A stretch of DNA of 64,000 bases from JBJSXJ01 sp044235425 (GTDB lineage Bacteria > Planctomycetota > Planctomycetia > Pirellulales > Pirellulaceae): contig JBIIHW010000004.1 of NCBI GenBank assembly GCA_044235425.1, forward strand, positions 171,185 to 235,184, in the 5' to 3' direction. A program made the position numbers and the translations under genes. How positions within the stretch are numbered: position 1 is the stretch's first letter; every line of letters starts with the position of its first letter. The notes below the pieces were generated by a model, which ran no database searches, was not told the DNA's origin, and was given only the letters and a program-made list of their open reading frames with translations. Of this stretch, positions 55,201 to 63,817 are shown piece after piece.

Positions 55201-55301
55201 TTGCCAGTCGGTTGTCGCTGATGCCACAAGAATTGGAAAAAAACGTGAGTCGTCAGGAGTTTGCTGACTTGCTCGCATATTTGAAAGGCGAGCGGAAATG
55301 A
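52299..55301 (+). CDS. PVC-type haem-binding CxxCH protein with propeller and HEAT-like repeats
   Basis: 1000 residues from a GTG at 52299, preferred because GAGG lies 6 bases upstream and a signal peptide follows at once (LQVISCLLVLSSTVASAVAQ); the frame is open to a TTG at 52227 inside the previous gene. A planctomycete membrane-bound-dehydrogenase (sugar-dehydrogenase-like) beta-propeller occupies about 30-400 (VSPVALAFDELGRAYVAENR, GPDDGLYICDMYRKTIEHPD). HEAT-like helical repeats follow, and a C-terminal haem domain with FKRACAACHRLDQAG (CxxCH) and a MPQELEKNVSRQEFADLLAY close. An exported electron-transfer dehydrogenase is likely; the substrate is unknown. The stop overlaps the next start in ATGA. 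Confidence 0.9.
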   Translation: MLRLQVISCLLVLSSTVASAVAQTIPERAAETFQLEPGLRVELVAAEPLVVSPVALAFDELGRAYVAENRGYPTGPAAGEPPAGRIALLEDTNDDGQFDRRHEFATELTFPNGVLPWRGGLIVTCAPDILYLQDTDGDGRADERNVLLTGFSTAGSTQLRVSHPTLGPDGWIYVTSGLTGGKISNPQQPQRPPVELKRTDLRFRPDTGEFEAADGGSQFGMTFDDGGQRFICYNRVQAQHVVTSAHYWRRNPRLAFSDTVQNCPTDLAPEPLRGHGRAARLYPRSSNVTTADSHAGTFTAACGVTVWRGNHLPTAYRGGIFSCDPTGNLVHFDRLIPHGATFMAERAANEVEFLASTDNWFRPVYLAHGPDDGLYICDMYRKTIEHPDYLPAEIRKHTDFTSGQGMGRIWRVLSSDVATDTLVAQRRHRIHSRSSSGLVPLLKDADGWRRDTAFRLLLESADQLDVRLVSEILAAPPNAMGTPPAAPLLALSLLARRHEQVADILTDEVLGSALSHFVPAVRAAALQLIEAKLPAEAMWRDRVVLMASDPDPRVRFQVALALGALNSTAKVGPLTTIALRQPEDRWLRAAVFSSLGSEDQAFLTSLLAAPRTSESVHTDLFYELGRLLGAGREPSAMVELLQLILVREQPAEFSETSALLVGLAESLRNRGLAKDAASIWQALLPPAAADLAPVRSALAAQLQQALEIAGNAHVTAAADQGRRRIALQLLATSDYATAGSALLNLIQPREGSELQVLAIRALGLMSHPEIAHKLLAADRFPAYTPVVRDEVLGALLASSQHHAGLLQAMEQNIVPSGAIDTLRRKTLLDSRDPEIQRRARQLYQSVGGADRLKVYEELKSVVSLASDPAEGQLVFKRACAACHRLDQAGIAVGPDLFGIRNQAKEAILLHIVIPEQEITPGFAAYVVTTKDGRVLTGILAAESPTSVTLRQSQGKEDTILREDIEELVASRLSLMPQELEKNVSRQEFADLLAYLKGERK

Positions 55302-56680
55302 GCAGTAAGTATCCCTGTCAATCTGGGCCCGCGGGCACCCGTTCCGCGGGCGAACCGGCAGCAGCCGCAGCAGCTGGACCTGCGTCTGCTGGACCTGCGA
55401 CTGCTGGACCTGCGTCTGCTGGACCTGCGACTGCTGGACCTGCGACTGCTGGACCTGCGCTCGTTGCGCGGCGGGTGGATGAAGTCGAGTCGCTGGACGA
55501 GCTTTTTCGCTTCTGTTTGCCGGCATTTGGAGCGGCATTTCTGAGTCGTATCTATGGGATTTTGGATCGAGCGATTGGAGCTGGTTGCCCGCTCACACTT
55601 GCCATTGCCGGTCCGGTCACCGTTTCCGCTCAGCATCACACCTGGTTAATTCCGCTTCTGGAGACAGGCTGGGTCGCGTACCTGAGTACCACCGACGCCG
55701 TCTGCTATCACGATGGTCATCGGTCGTTGCATGAAGTGCCACCGGAGTCGTTTTTTCAAGTGCCGCTGCATGGCGATGATGGAGCGCTCCGCGATGAGCG
55801 TACGATTCGCGTGGCGAACGTCGGTTTCGACGAAGCGGTGCTATTGAACCAGGATCGTTTTATCTCGGCCGCCCTGCAGCGACCTGATTTTCAAAAGAAG
55901 ATGACGGGCACGGAGTTTCGTTATCGACTGGGGGAACTGTATCACGCGCAGGAGCAAGTACGGGGACTATCCAGTGGACTATTGGCCTGTTGTCAGCAGC
56001 GAGCCATTCCGATCCTGGTGGGTGCGCCCGCCGATGGCAGTGTATTTCTCAACTCTGTCAAACTTTGGGCGATGCAGCGTGCGGGACTCATCTCCAACCA
56101 CCAATTTGAACTGGATATGCACGCGGAAGTTTTCGAGTCCTGTGCCTATCATCTTTGGGGGCTGCGCGAATCACCGACACGCGCTCTCGCGACGCTGATT
56201 CTGGGTGGTGGAGTGCCCAAGAACTACAATTTGCAACCAGAGCCAACGCTAAGTCAGATACTCGGTCTAGAAAACATTTCCGGGTATGCCTTTGATGTCC
56301 AGATTGTGTCGGCGCCGGTGAGTGATGGGTCGTTGTCGTCATGCTTACCAGCGGAAGCGGTCACCTGGGGCAAAGTAGATCGCGACTTGTATCAGGCTCA
56401 AACCGAAAGCGTCCAAGCAGACTACTCGTTGCTGATGCCATTCATTGTGCGCGCGTTGCTCGAGAAGCGGCAGCGTTATGGTCGCTGGGCTGAACGTATG
56501 GGTGCGGAGGCCCTTTTTGCCCAGCATCCGGAAGCTCGTGGTTATCTGCGGCCGGTGGCAGGCTACCGGCTGTACGAGCAGCGTGAGTCATTGACGGCCA
56601 AGTTGCTAGCGGAGCTGCAGCACAACGGCGACTGGCTACGAAATTCCCTGCACTATCCGCTCCCTGATCTCAAATCCTAA
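55298..56680 (+). CDS. Deoxyhypusine synthase-like protein
   Basis: 460 residues. After an Ala/Gly/Pro-rich N-terminal tail grown from six 15-bp repeats (55373-55462), the body matches the deoxyhypusine/homospermidine synthase family: AFLSRIYGILDRAIGAGCPL, VAYLSTTDAVCYHDGH, LILGGGVPKNYNLQPEP, YAFDVQIVSAPVSDGSLSSC, and AEAVTWGKV with the family's catalytic Lys (about 359). In eukaryotes and archaea the enzyme transfers an aminobutyl group from spermidine to eIF5A; bacteria have no eIF5A, and bacterial homologues are linked with polyamine synthesis. Its start overlaps the PVC haem gene in ATGA, an unexpected pairing. Confidence 0.9.
   Translation: MSSKYPCQSGPAGTRSAGEPAAAAAAGPASAGPATAGPASAGPATAGPATAGPALVARRVDEVESLDELFRFCLPAFGAAFLSRIYGILDRAIGAGCPLTLAIAGPVTVSAQHHTWLIPLLETGWVAYLSTTDAVCYHDGHRSLHEVPPESFFQVPLHGDDGALRDERTIRVANVGFDEAVLLNQDRFISAALQRPDFQKKMTGTEFRYRLGELYHAQEQVRGLSSGLLACCQQRAIPILVGAPADGSVFLNSVKLWAMQRAGLISNHQFELDMHAEVFESCAYHLWGLRESPTRALATLILGGGVPKNYNLQPEPTLSQILGLENISGYAFDVQIVSAPVSDGSLSSCLPAEAVTWGKVDRDLYQAQTESVQADYSLLMPFIVRALLEKRQRYGRWAERMGAEALFAQHPEARGYLRPVAGYRLYEQRESLTAKLLAELQHNGDWLRNSLHYPLPDLKS
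55373..55462. repeat. 15-bp in-frame tandem array in the DHS-like gene (AGPAS/AGPAT)
   Basis: Six copies of GCTGGACCTGCGNCT with T or A at the variable base, in an alternating pattern that points to duplication of a 30-bp double unit. Encodes Ala-Gly-Pro-Ala-Ser/Thr. Confidence 0.95.
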
Positions 56681-56706
56681 ACGCTCAACACGCTCACGAT
56701 ACACTC

Positions 56707-58404
56707 ATGACAAGCCCGATCATCCGCACCCGGTCTTTCGCTTTTTCTTCTGCTTCGCGTTTCACGTCGCTTTTCGCTAGGCGCTGCGCCTTGCCCGTCC
56801 GGAGACGGTGGTACTGGCTACCGTTGCTGGTAGTTGGGGTGCTGGCGAGTGGCGGGAATGAGACGGCAGGATTGATTGGCCGGTTCTGTGACGGGGCGGA
56901 GCGGAAGGATCGTGAGGAGCGGAAGGATCGTGAGGAGCGGAACGCGGCGATTGGTTGTTTGGAGAACGCCGCGAAGCCACCGGTGGACCGTCCGAATATC
57001 GTCTTCATCTTGTGTGACGATTTGGGTTATGGCGACGTGGGCTGTTTTGGTCAGCAAAAGATTCAAACGCCCAACATCGATCGACTTGCCCGCGAAGGTA
57101 TGCGGCTTACCACGCATTACTCTGGGAATGCCGTCTGCGCGCCATCGCGCTGTGTGCTGATGACCGGGAAGCATCCGGGGCATGCCTTCATCCGTGACAA
57201 TCGCCAGTATCGGGGCAAAGAGGAAGGGCAATATCCGATTCCCGCCGACCTGGTGACCCTGCCCAAAATCCTGCAGCAGCTGGGCTACATCAACGGCGCG
57301 TTTGGGAAGTGGGGTCTGGGAGCACCGGCTACCACGGGCGAGCCGCTGCGGCAGGGAATCGATCGCTTCTTTGGCTATAACTGCCAAGCGGTAGCGCATA
57401 ACTTCTATCCGCCAACACTTTGGGATAACGCCACTCAAATCAAACTCAACAATCCCGCCTTTGCCGCTCACCAGAAATTGCCTGCGGAAGCGGATCCGGA
57501 GAAACCGGAGAGTTATGTCCGCTATCGTGGCCAGGATTACGCGCCGGACCGGATTGCTGCGGAGGCCTTGAAATTTGTGCGGCAACAGGCCGAGCGACCG
57601 TTTTTTCTGTACTATCCGACCACTGTTCCTCACCTGGCATTACAGGTCCCCGAGGATTCGCTTGCGGAGTATGCGGGTAAGTTTCCTGAGCGGCCCTATG
57701 TGGGCAACCGTGGCTATCTTCCGAATCTCACTCCGCGAGCCACCTATGCGGCGATGATCACGCGGCTCGATCGCGAAATCGGTAAACTCCTCGATCTGCT
57801 CGACGAACTCAAAATTGCGGAGCGTACACTGGTGGTCTTCACTTCGGACAACGGCCCGCTGTATGACGAGCTGGGAGGAACGGACACGGAGTTCTTTCAG
57901 AGTGCTGGTGGACTGCGAGGGCGTAAAGGTTCGTTGTATGAGGGTGGGGTGCGAGTGCCGTGTCTGGTGCGTTGGCCGGGGCGAGTGGCGGCGGGGAGCA
58001 CGTCGGATCGGGTGACAGGCTTTGAGGACTGGCTGCCGACGCTGCTGGAACTGGGTGGCGAGTCGGCTCGGATACCGGCCGGCTTGGACGGCGTGAGCTT
58101 CGCGCCAACGCTGCTGGGAAAATCGCAACCGCCACGTGAACTGCTGTACCGTGAGTTCCCCGGATATGGCGGGCAGCAAAGCATTCGCATGGGTGACTGG
58201 AAGGCCGTTCGGCAGCGACTTAACCCCGGTCCTAAACAGCCGTTAAACCCAGGCCCAGTCGAGCTCTACAACCTCCGCGAGGACCCCGCTGAAGAGCGTA
58301 ATGTGGCCGCTGAACATCCCGATTTGGTCGCGCGGCTGCAGCGGCAGATGACCCGGCAGCATGACCGCTCGGAGCTCTTTCCGATCCGGGCACTCGACGA
58401 CTAA
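56707..58404 (+). CDS. Type I sulfatase (arylsulfatase family), exported
   Basis: 565 residues. A basic N-terminus and a hydrophobic stretch (WYWLPLLVVGVLASGG) suggest export, with the exact start unsure. Metal site: DDLGYGDVGCFG. Sulfatase signature: CAPSRCVLMTG with Cys144 as the residue converted to formylglycine. Further: GKWGLG, FFLYYPTTVPHLALQ and FTSDNGPLYDELGG. It removes sulfate esters, in planctomycetes usually from algal polysaccharides. An 18-bp repeat (56899-56934) adds KDREER units ahead of the enzyme domain. The SUMF1 protein at 16535 lacks the FGE cysteines, so activation must come from elsewhere. Confidence 0.94.
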   Translation: MTSPIIRTRSFAFSSASRFTSLFARRCALPVRRRWYWLPLLVVGVLASGGNETAGLIGRFCDGAERKDREERKDREERNAAIGCLENAAKPPVDRPNIVFILCDDLGYGDVGCFGQQKIQTPNIDRLAREGMRLTTHYSGNAVCAPSRCVLMTGKHPGHAFIRDNRQYRGKEEGQYPIPADLVTLPKILQQLGYINGAFGKWGLGAPATTGEPLRQGIDRFFGYNCQAVAHNFYPPTLWDNATQIKLNNPAFAAHQKLPAEADPEKPESYVRYRGQDYAPDRIAAEALKFVRQQAERPFFLYYPTTVPHLALQVPEDSLAEYAGKFPERPYVGNRGYLPNLTPRATYAAMITRLDREIGKLLDLLDELKIAERTLVVFTSDNGPLYDELGGTDTEFFQSAGGLRGRKGSLYEGGVRVPCLVRWPGRVAAGSTSDRVTGFEDWLPTLLELGGESARIPAGLDGVSFAPTLLGKSQPPRELLYREFPGYGGQQSIRMGDWKAVRQRLNPGPKQPLNPGPVELYNLREDPAEERNVAAEHPDLVARLQRQMTRQHDRSELFPIRALDD

Positions 58405-58507
58405 ATCGATGTTGCCCAGATTACCGTTTTCTTGCTACTCTCTCGCCGGATGCTCGGTCGGCGCACGACGGTTCGTGGGATGATTTTCTCTTGTGAAGGT
58501 GGTCACG

Positions 58508-61500
58508 ATGACTCGCTTTTTCCCGCATGGATGTGGGGCCTGGATCTATCGCTTGTTCCTGTTCGTGGTGGTCCTGCTGCCAGTCTGTCCGACGACTGCG
58601 CAGGAAGCGAAATGGATCTGGTCGTCCGATCAGACGGCGGGCAAGATTCCCACGGGAGCGTGCTATTTTCGCAAAACCTTTACGCTCAGCGCCGCTCCCG
58701 ATAGCGCCGTGTTATCGATCGCGGCCGATGATGCGTACGAGTTGCATGTGAATGGTAGAAGCATTGCCTCGGGCGGTGGCTACCGTCGACTCACCGACCA
58801 CGACCTCGCCAAGCATCTCAATCGTGGGCGCAATGTGATAGCCATTCGAGTCGTGAATTCACAGGGAAACACGGCCGGTTTAGCCGCTCGAGTGCAGATG
58901 AAGGCGGGCCGTGGCGAGTGGCAGTCGTTTTCCTCGGACGATAGCTGGAAGACATCGCTGAGTCCCTACCCGCTGTGGGACACGATGATTTACAACGATT
59001 CACGGTGGAGTGCGGCGAAGGTATACGGCAAGCTGGGCGAGACGGCACCCTGGGATCGACTGGAGCACGTAGCCGTTGAGGAGACGCACAAGAACGAGCG
59101 CTTCCAGATTGCCGAAGAGTTTACGGTCGAGCGGATCATGAACGATCAGCAGACGGGTTCGCTGATTGCCATGACGTTCAACGAGTTCGGTCATATTATT
59201 GCTGCCAAAGAGGGTGGCCCGCTGCTGCTGCTCTACGACAGCAATCGCGATCAGGTGGTCGATAAGACGCGCGTTTACTGTGACAAGGTGAAGAACTGCC
59301 AAGGTATCTTGGCACTCAACGGCGACGTCTTTGTAACCGCCGATGGTCCACAAGGAGCTGGCCTCTATCGACTGAGCGACAAGAATCGCGATGGTTCGTT
59401 AGAGGAGGTGAAGCTCCTCGTAAAGTTTACAGGGGAAATGGGTGAACATGGTCCACACGCTGTGACACTCGGTCCCGACGGTTTGATCTATACCGTGATT
59501 GGTAACCTCACGGCAGTCGATCGGGAGATCGATGCATCGAGTCCCTATCGGAATTACTACGAAGGCGATTTGGTGCCGCGTTATGAAGATCCAGGCGGGC
59601 ATGCGGTAGGAGTGAAGGCACCGGGTGGAGCTGTACTGCGAACCGATACCGATGGCACGGTGGTGCAGATTTTCGCTGGTGGTTTGCGGAACGTGTATGA
59701 CATCGTCTTTGATCGCAGCGGCGATTTGTTCGCTCATGACAGTGACATGGAGACCGACGAAGGCACACCGTGGTTTCGCAACACACAGCTCTTTCACGTC
59801 ACCAGTGGCAGTGATATTGGCTGGCGCAGCGGTTGGTCACGTTGGCCGGAATATTATCCCGACACCGTCCCCGCGGCGCTGGATACCGGTCGAGGCTCAC
59901 CGACGGGTGGAGCCGTCTATCAGCATTTCGCCTTTCCCGCACGCTATCAAAACTCGCTCTTCCTGGCTGACTGGACACGCGGACGCATCTTGGCAGTGAA
60001 GCTCAAGCCGAATGGCAGTTCCTATACCGCGAGCAGCGAAGTGTTTTTGGAAGGTCAACCGCTCAACGTGACCGATCTGGATGTTGGTCCCGATGGTGCT
60101 CTGTATTTCGTCACAGGTGGTCGAGGGACGGATGGTGGTTTGTATCGCGTTGTGTGGCGAGGCAAGATTCCGCCCGAAGTGAGCGACCTGGGTGAAGGCA
60201 TCAGTGCTGCGATTCGCCAACCACAACCTAACTCGGCCTGGGCCCGCCAGCGCATTGCCAAAACGAAACAGCAATTAGGTGATAACTGGGATCGCCTGGT
60301 GGAAGGCGTCGTGCGAAGTGCCAGCAATCCACCGGAATATCGCTTGCGAGCACTCGAACTCATGCAGCTCTTCGGACCTGCGCCGAGCAGCAAACTGTTG
60401 GGTGATCTGGCTCGTGACAAGAACGAGTTAGTGCGCGGGAAGGTGGCTGACCTGATGGGAATTCACGCTGCTGATGATGCGACAGAAAAACTGCTGGGCC
60501 TGCTGAACGACCCAAATTTGATGGTGCGTCGTCGAGCTTGTGAATCGCTGGCTCGCTCGGAAACAGCCGTGCCGTTTACCAAATTACGTGCCTGTCTGGC
60601 GACCAATGATGCTCATTTGGGTACGGCCGCGCGGCGACTGCTGGAGCGTCAGCCGGTAGAAAGCTATCTCGAAGAGGTACTTGGCAGTGATGAGCAGCGA
60701 GTGCTGATTCATGGTGGACTGGCACTCATGATCGCTCAGCCATCAGCCGAACATGCACGGCGAATCGTGTCTCGCGTGAGTGAGGTCAGCCAGCAGTTTG
60801 TGAGCGACGAAAACTTTGTTGATCTGCTGCGATTGCTGCAAGTTGCCATTCAGCGAGGCGAGCTAGCGCCGACTGAGCTGGAGGACTTAGCGGGTTGGCT
60901 CAAGGAAGAATTCCCCGGCGGTGCTTCAGCGATGAATCGTGAGCTCATTCGCTTACTGGCCTATCTGGGGGTAAGTGATATCACGGATCGTTATGTAGAC
61001 TATCTGAAATCGAAAGCTGATCCAGCTGACAAACTGCATGTGGCGCTCTATTTACGCTATATACATCAAGGCTGGAGTCGCGATCAGAAATGGGCTTATA
61101 TCGATTTTCTGGAGCAGTCGGCGCGCGCGGAAAGCGCGGGTAATCTGCCGATCTACGTGCGGAATGTGACTCGTGATTTCGCTCGCAGTTTGGACGACGA
61201 GGAGAGTCGCTATGCGCTGACTCGTGCTCTGCGCTGGCCCAATGCGGCACTGGGTGGCATCTTTCGACTCCCACAGCAGCTGGATGAGGCCACCTTGGAA
61301 CAGCTGCGCGAGGTCGATCGTAAGCTGGCGGAGCGCAATGAAGAATCCGCCAAGCCCTTGCTGGTTGGTCTCGTGGCGGTGATGGCGCGTAGTGGCGACC
61401 CCGCTTCCATGGCCTATCTGCGAGAGGTCTGGCGTCGTGACCCGGAGCGTCGGCCAGCCGCCGCCATCGGATTGTCCCAGCAACCCGATGGCGAGAACTG

Positions 61501-62341
61501 GGACTACCTGGTCCGCAGTCTCGCCATCCTCGAAGGCAAGGCCGCTCAAGAAGTGATCGGCAAACTGCTGTCCGTTCCTGACGCACCCGAAGCACCGGAA
61601 TACTATCGGCAAGTAATTTTGCGCGGACTCGAACTGAAAGATCAGGGCGGGGAACAAGCCGTCGCGCTGCTGAACCATTGGGGCGAAGAGCAGGTTGCGG
61701 CGCCTGATGAATCGTGGGACAAGGCGCTGGCAGCCTGGCAGAGTTGGTTTCGGAAGAAATATCCCGATCAGCCTGAGGCGGTGTTACCTGAACCGAACGA
61801 AGAGAACACCTGGAATTTCGATGAGCTGCTGGAATACTTGACCGTCGGCGATGGATTAAGGAAAGGCTCTGCCACGGAAGGCGCTGCCGTCTTTGCGAAA
61901 GCTCAATGCATCAAATGCCACGTCTATCAAGGTCGTGGTGAGCGGATTGGTCCCGATCTCACCACCATCGGACGACGATTCATGCGCAAAGAGATTCTTG
62001 AATCGATCCTCTTTCCGTCCCATGTGATCTCGGATCAGTACGCCTCGCGCATCGTCACGACAAATACCGGAAAGAGCTACACCGGCATTGTGGCTGCGGG
62101 AGCTCAGGGTGAACGTGTCGTTCTGCAAAGCAACGGCGAGAAGGTTGCGATTCGTGAGATTGATATCGACGAGATTCAGCCGAGTCGCAAATCATCGATG
62201 CCAGCTGGATTACTGAACAATCTGAGTCAGGAAGAAATCGCCAACCTGTTCGCTTATTTGATGACGAGTTCGCGCGACAGTCTGGCCACCGCCGCGGGCA
62301 CTTCACGACGTCCCATCGGCGAAGCACCACGGAAGAAATAG
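58508..62341 (+). CDS. Large PVC-type haem-binding CxxCH protein
   Basis: 1277 residues from the ATG at 58508, supported by AAGGTGG about 6 bases upstream; a GTG five codons earlier is in frame. A signal peptide (LFLFVVVLLPVCPTTA) is followed by a galactose-binding-like beta-sandwich (AKWIWSSDQTAGKIPTGACY), a dehydrogenase propeller (about 210-560; EHGPHAVTLGPDGLIYTVIG, GGLRNVYDIVFDRSGDLFAH), a long HEAT-like array (about 600-1100), and a C-terminal haem domain (CIKCHVYQGRGERIGPDL) plus a typical VVLQSNGEKVAIREIDIDEI tail. It is larger than the first PVC protein and not a recent copy of it. Exported oxidoreductase of unknown substrate, possibly tied to the sulfatase upstream. Confidence 0.9.
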   Translation: MTRFFPHGCGAWIYRLFLFVVVLLPVCPTTAQEAKWIWSSDQTAGKIPTGACYFRKTFTLSAAPDSAVLSIAADDAYELHVNGRSIASGGGYRRLTDHDLAKHLNRGRNVIAIRVVNSQGNTAGLAARVQMKAGRGEWQSFSSDDSWKTSLSPYPLWDTMIYNDSRWSAAKVYGKLGETAPWDRLEHVAVEETHKNERFQIAEEFTVERIMNDQQTGSLIAMTFNEFGHIIAAKEGGPLLLLYDSNRDQVVDKTRVYCDKVKNCQGILALNGDVFVTADGPQGAGLYRLSDKNRDGSLEEVKLLVKFTGEMGEHGPHAVTLGPDGLIYTVIGNLTAVDREIDASSPYRNYYEGDLVPRYEDPGGHAVGVKAPGGAVLRTDTDGTVVQIFAGGLRNVYDIVFDRSGDLFAHDSDMETDEGTPWFRNTQLFHVTSGSDIGWRSGWSRWPEYYPDTVPAALDTGRGSPTGGAVYQHFAFPARYQNSLFLADWTRGRILAVKLKPNGSSYTASSEVFLEGQPLNVTDLDVGPDGALYFVTGGRGTDGGLYRVVWRGKIPPEVSDLGEGISAAIRQPQPNSAWARQRIAKTKQQLGDNWDRLVEGVVRSASNPPEYRLRALELMQLFGPAPSSKLLGDLARDKNELVRGKVADLMGIHAADDATEKLLGLLNDPNLMVRRRACESLARSETAVPFTKLRACLATNDAHLGTAARRLLERQPVESYLEEVLGSDEQRVLIHGGLALMIAQPSAEHARRIVSRVSEVSQQFVSDENFVDLLRLLQVAIQRGELAPTELEDLAGWLKEEFPGGASAMNRELIRLLAYLGVSDITDRYVDYLKSKADPADKLHVALYLRYIHQGWSRDQKWAYIDFLEQSARAESAGNLPIYVRNVTRDFARSLDDEESRYALTRALRWPNAALGGIFRLPQQLDEATLEQLREVDRKLAERNEESAKPLLVGLVAVMARSGDPASMAYLREVWRRDPERRPAAAIGLSQQPDGENWDYLVRSLAILEGKAAQEVIGKLLSVPDAPEAPEYYRQVILRGLELKDQGGEQAVALLNHWGEEQVAAPDESWDKALAAWQSWFRKKYPDQPEAVLPEPNEENTWNFDELLEYLTVGDGLRKGSATEGAAVFAKAQCIKCHVYQGRGERIGPDLTTIGRRFMRKEILESILFPSHVISDQYASRIVTTNTGKSYTGIVAAGAQGERVVLQSNGEKVAIREIDIDEIQPSRKSSMPAGLLNNLSQEEIANLFAYLMTSSRDSLATAAGTSRRPIGEAPRKK

Positions 62342-62352
62342 GTGATTGTCGA

Positions 62353-63216
62353 GTGACCGACTTTGATCATCCGTTAGCACTGCCAACCGACTCTCGTTTA
62401 TTGCAGCAGTACCTGACATTCTTTCAACTCAATCCGGCCCTTGATCAGCAGACGCTGCTGCGGGAGGTGATTCGTCATTTTGCGAGGCTGCCGTACGAGA
62501 ATCTGACGAAGGTTATTCGACACTCACAGCAGGCAACAGGATATGACTTGCTTCGCACACCCGCGACGGTGATCAGTGATCATGCGCGCTGGGGTACAGG
62601 CGGCACCTGCTTTTCGCTCACCGCTACCTTGTTGCATTTGATTCGGGCGCTGGGGTTTCCCGCCGAGCCGATTCTGGCCGATCGGCGTTACGGTCCAAAC
62701 ACTCACTGCGCACTGCTGGTGTGGATCGATCAGCATCCGCATCTGGTAGATCCTGGATATCTCATCACGGAACCGATTCCGCTTGATCTCACCCGCGAAC
62801 AGCGCCGTGCGACATCGTTTCACGAATTGCGTTTACGACCTCAGTCCACTCCCGGACGATTGGACCTGCTCACTGCGGTTGCCGATCCACACAATCGTAG
62901 CACCGGCGAACGAACAACCTATCGGCTGACCTTTAAGACAGATCCGGTGGATGCCGGTGAATTTCTGCGAGTCTGGCAGGAATCATTTGCTTGGGAGATG
63001 ATGAGCTATCCGGTGCTGACGAGTGTGCGGCAGGGCGCGCAGCATTATTTGCAGGGCCAGCGGCATCAAGTACGTCACCGCTCCTCCGTTGCTCGTACGC
63101 AGCTTTCCGATGACGAGCAATTGGCGGAGCTGATGGTTCGTGAATTCGGGATTGCACCGGAAGTTGTCAGACAGGCATTGGCGTTGTTTCCACGAGCAGA
63201 CCGAGACCGTACGTGA
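62353..63216 (+). CDS. Arylamine N-acetyltransferase
   Basis: 287 residues from a GTG at 62353, 11 bases after the PVC gene. The catalytic triad is complete: Cys86 in GTGGTCFSLT, His118 in PNTHCALLV and Asp133 in LVDPGY. The N-terminal motif FARLPYENLTK fits too. The enzyme transfers acetyl groups from acetyl-CoA to arylamines or hydrazines. The length is normal for the family. Confidence 0.93.
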   Translation: MTDFDHPLALPTDSRLLQQYLTFFQLNPALDQQTLLREVIRHFARLPYENLTKVIRHSQQATGYDLLRTPATVISDHARWGTGGTCFSLTATLLHLIRALGFPAEPILADRRYGPNTHCALLVWIDQHPHLVDPGYLITEPIPLDLTREQRRATSFHELRLRPQSTPGRLDLLTAVADPHNRSTGERTTYRLTFKTDPVDAGEFLRVWQESFAWEMMSYPVLTSVRQGAQHYLQGQRHQVRHRSSVARTQLSDDEQLAELMVREFGIAPEVVRQALALFPRADRDRT

Positions 63217-63244
63217 ACGCGGTCCGCAGAGCGGCGATCATTTC

Positions 63245-63817
63245 ATGGCACCTCCCGAAGTCGTCACACCAGTAAAACTTCTCATCGCGATTTTGTGGGG
63301 GTCCACCGAGTCACTGACGGCGGCGCTGCGAGGGGTCGAGGAATGCTGGGGCGTTATTGATTACTCGGGTGCGGACGTACCGTTTCAGATCACGAACTAT
63401 TATGAAGCGGAGATGGGCCAAGACTTGAAACGGCGAATAGTGACCTGCCAGCCGCTCATTCCTCCAGAGGCGATTCGGCCCTACAAATTGCGATGTAATC
63501 AATTGGAAGCTGATTTGGCATGTAGTCGCGGACGTACGGTGAATCTCGATCTAGGGTTTCTCGATCACAACAAACTGGTATTGGCTAGTTGCAAATATGC
63601 AGGTCAGAAAATTCATCTTGGCGACGGCATCTATGCCGACTTAATTGCGCGGTATCAAGGCGGTCGCTATCAGCCGTTTGAGTGGAGTTTTCCCGACTTT
63701 AAGGATGGACGTTATGACCAGGATCTGCTGGTGATCCGTCAGCGTTACCTGCAGCAGCTGCGAGAATGGCGTGCGACACCGTCGGTCCACTCTCCGAGTG
63801 GACAAGCGTTCGAGTAA
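63245..63817 (+). CDS. DUF4416 family protein
   Basis: 190 residues from the ATG at 63245, which puts the family start (VKLLIAILWGS) near the N-terminus; upstream codons overlap the acetyltransferase gene. Family segments: DVPFQITNYYEAEMGQDLKR, TVNLDLGFLDHNKLVLASCK, and HLGDGIYADLIARYQGGRY. The family function is unknown. The last ~10 residues (VHSPSGQAFE) and the stop codon come from the first unit of the 102-bp tandem repeat, so the original C-terminus may have been replaced. Confidence 0.88.
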   Translation: MAPPEVVTPVKLLIAILWGSTESLTAALRGVEECWGVIDYSGADVPFQITNYYEAEMGQDLKRRIVTCQPLIPPEAIRPYKLRCNQLEADLACSRGRTVNLDLGFLDHNKLVLASCKYAGQKIHLGDGIYADLIARYQGGRYQPFEWSFPDFKDGRYDQDLLVIRQRYLQQLREWRATPSVHSPSGQAFE

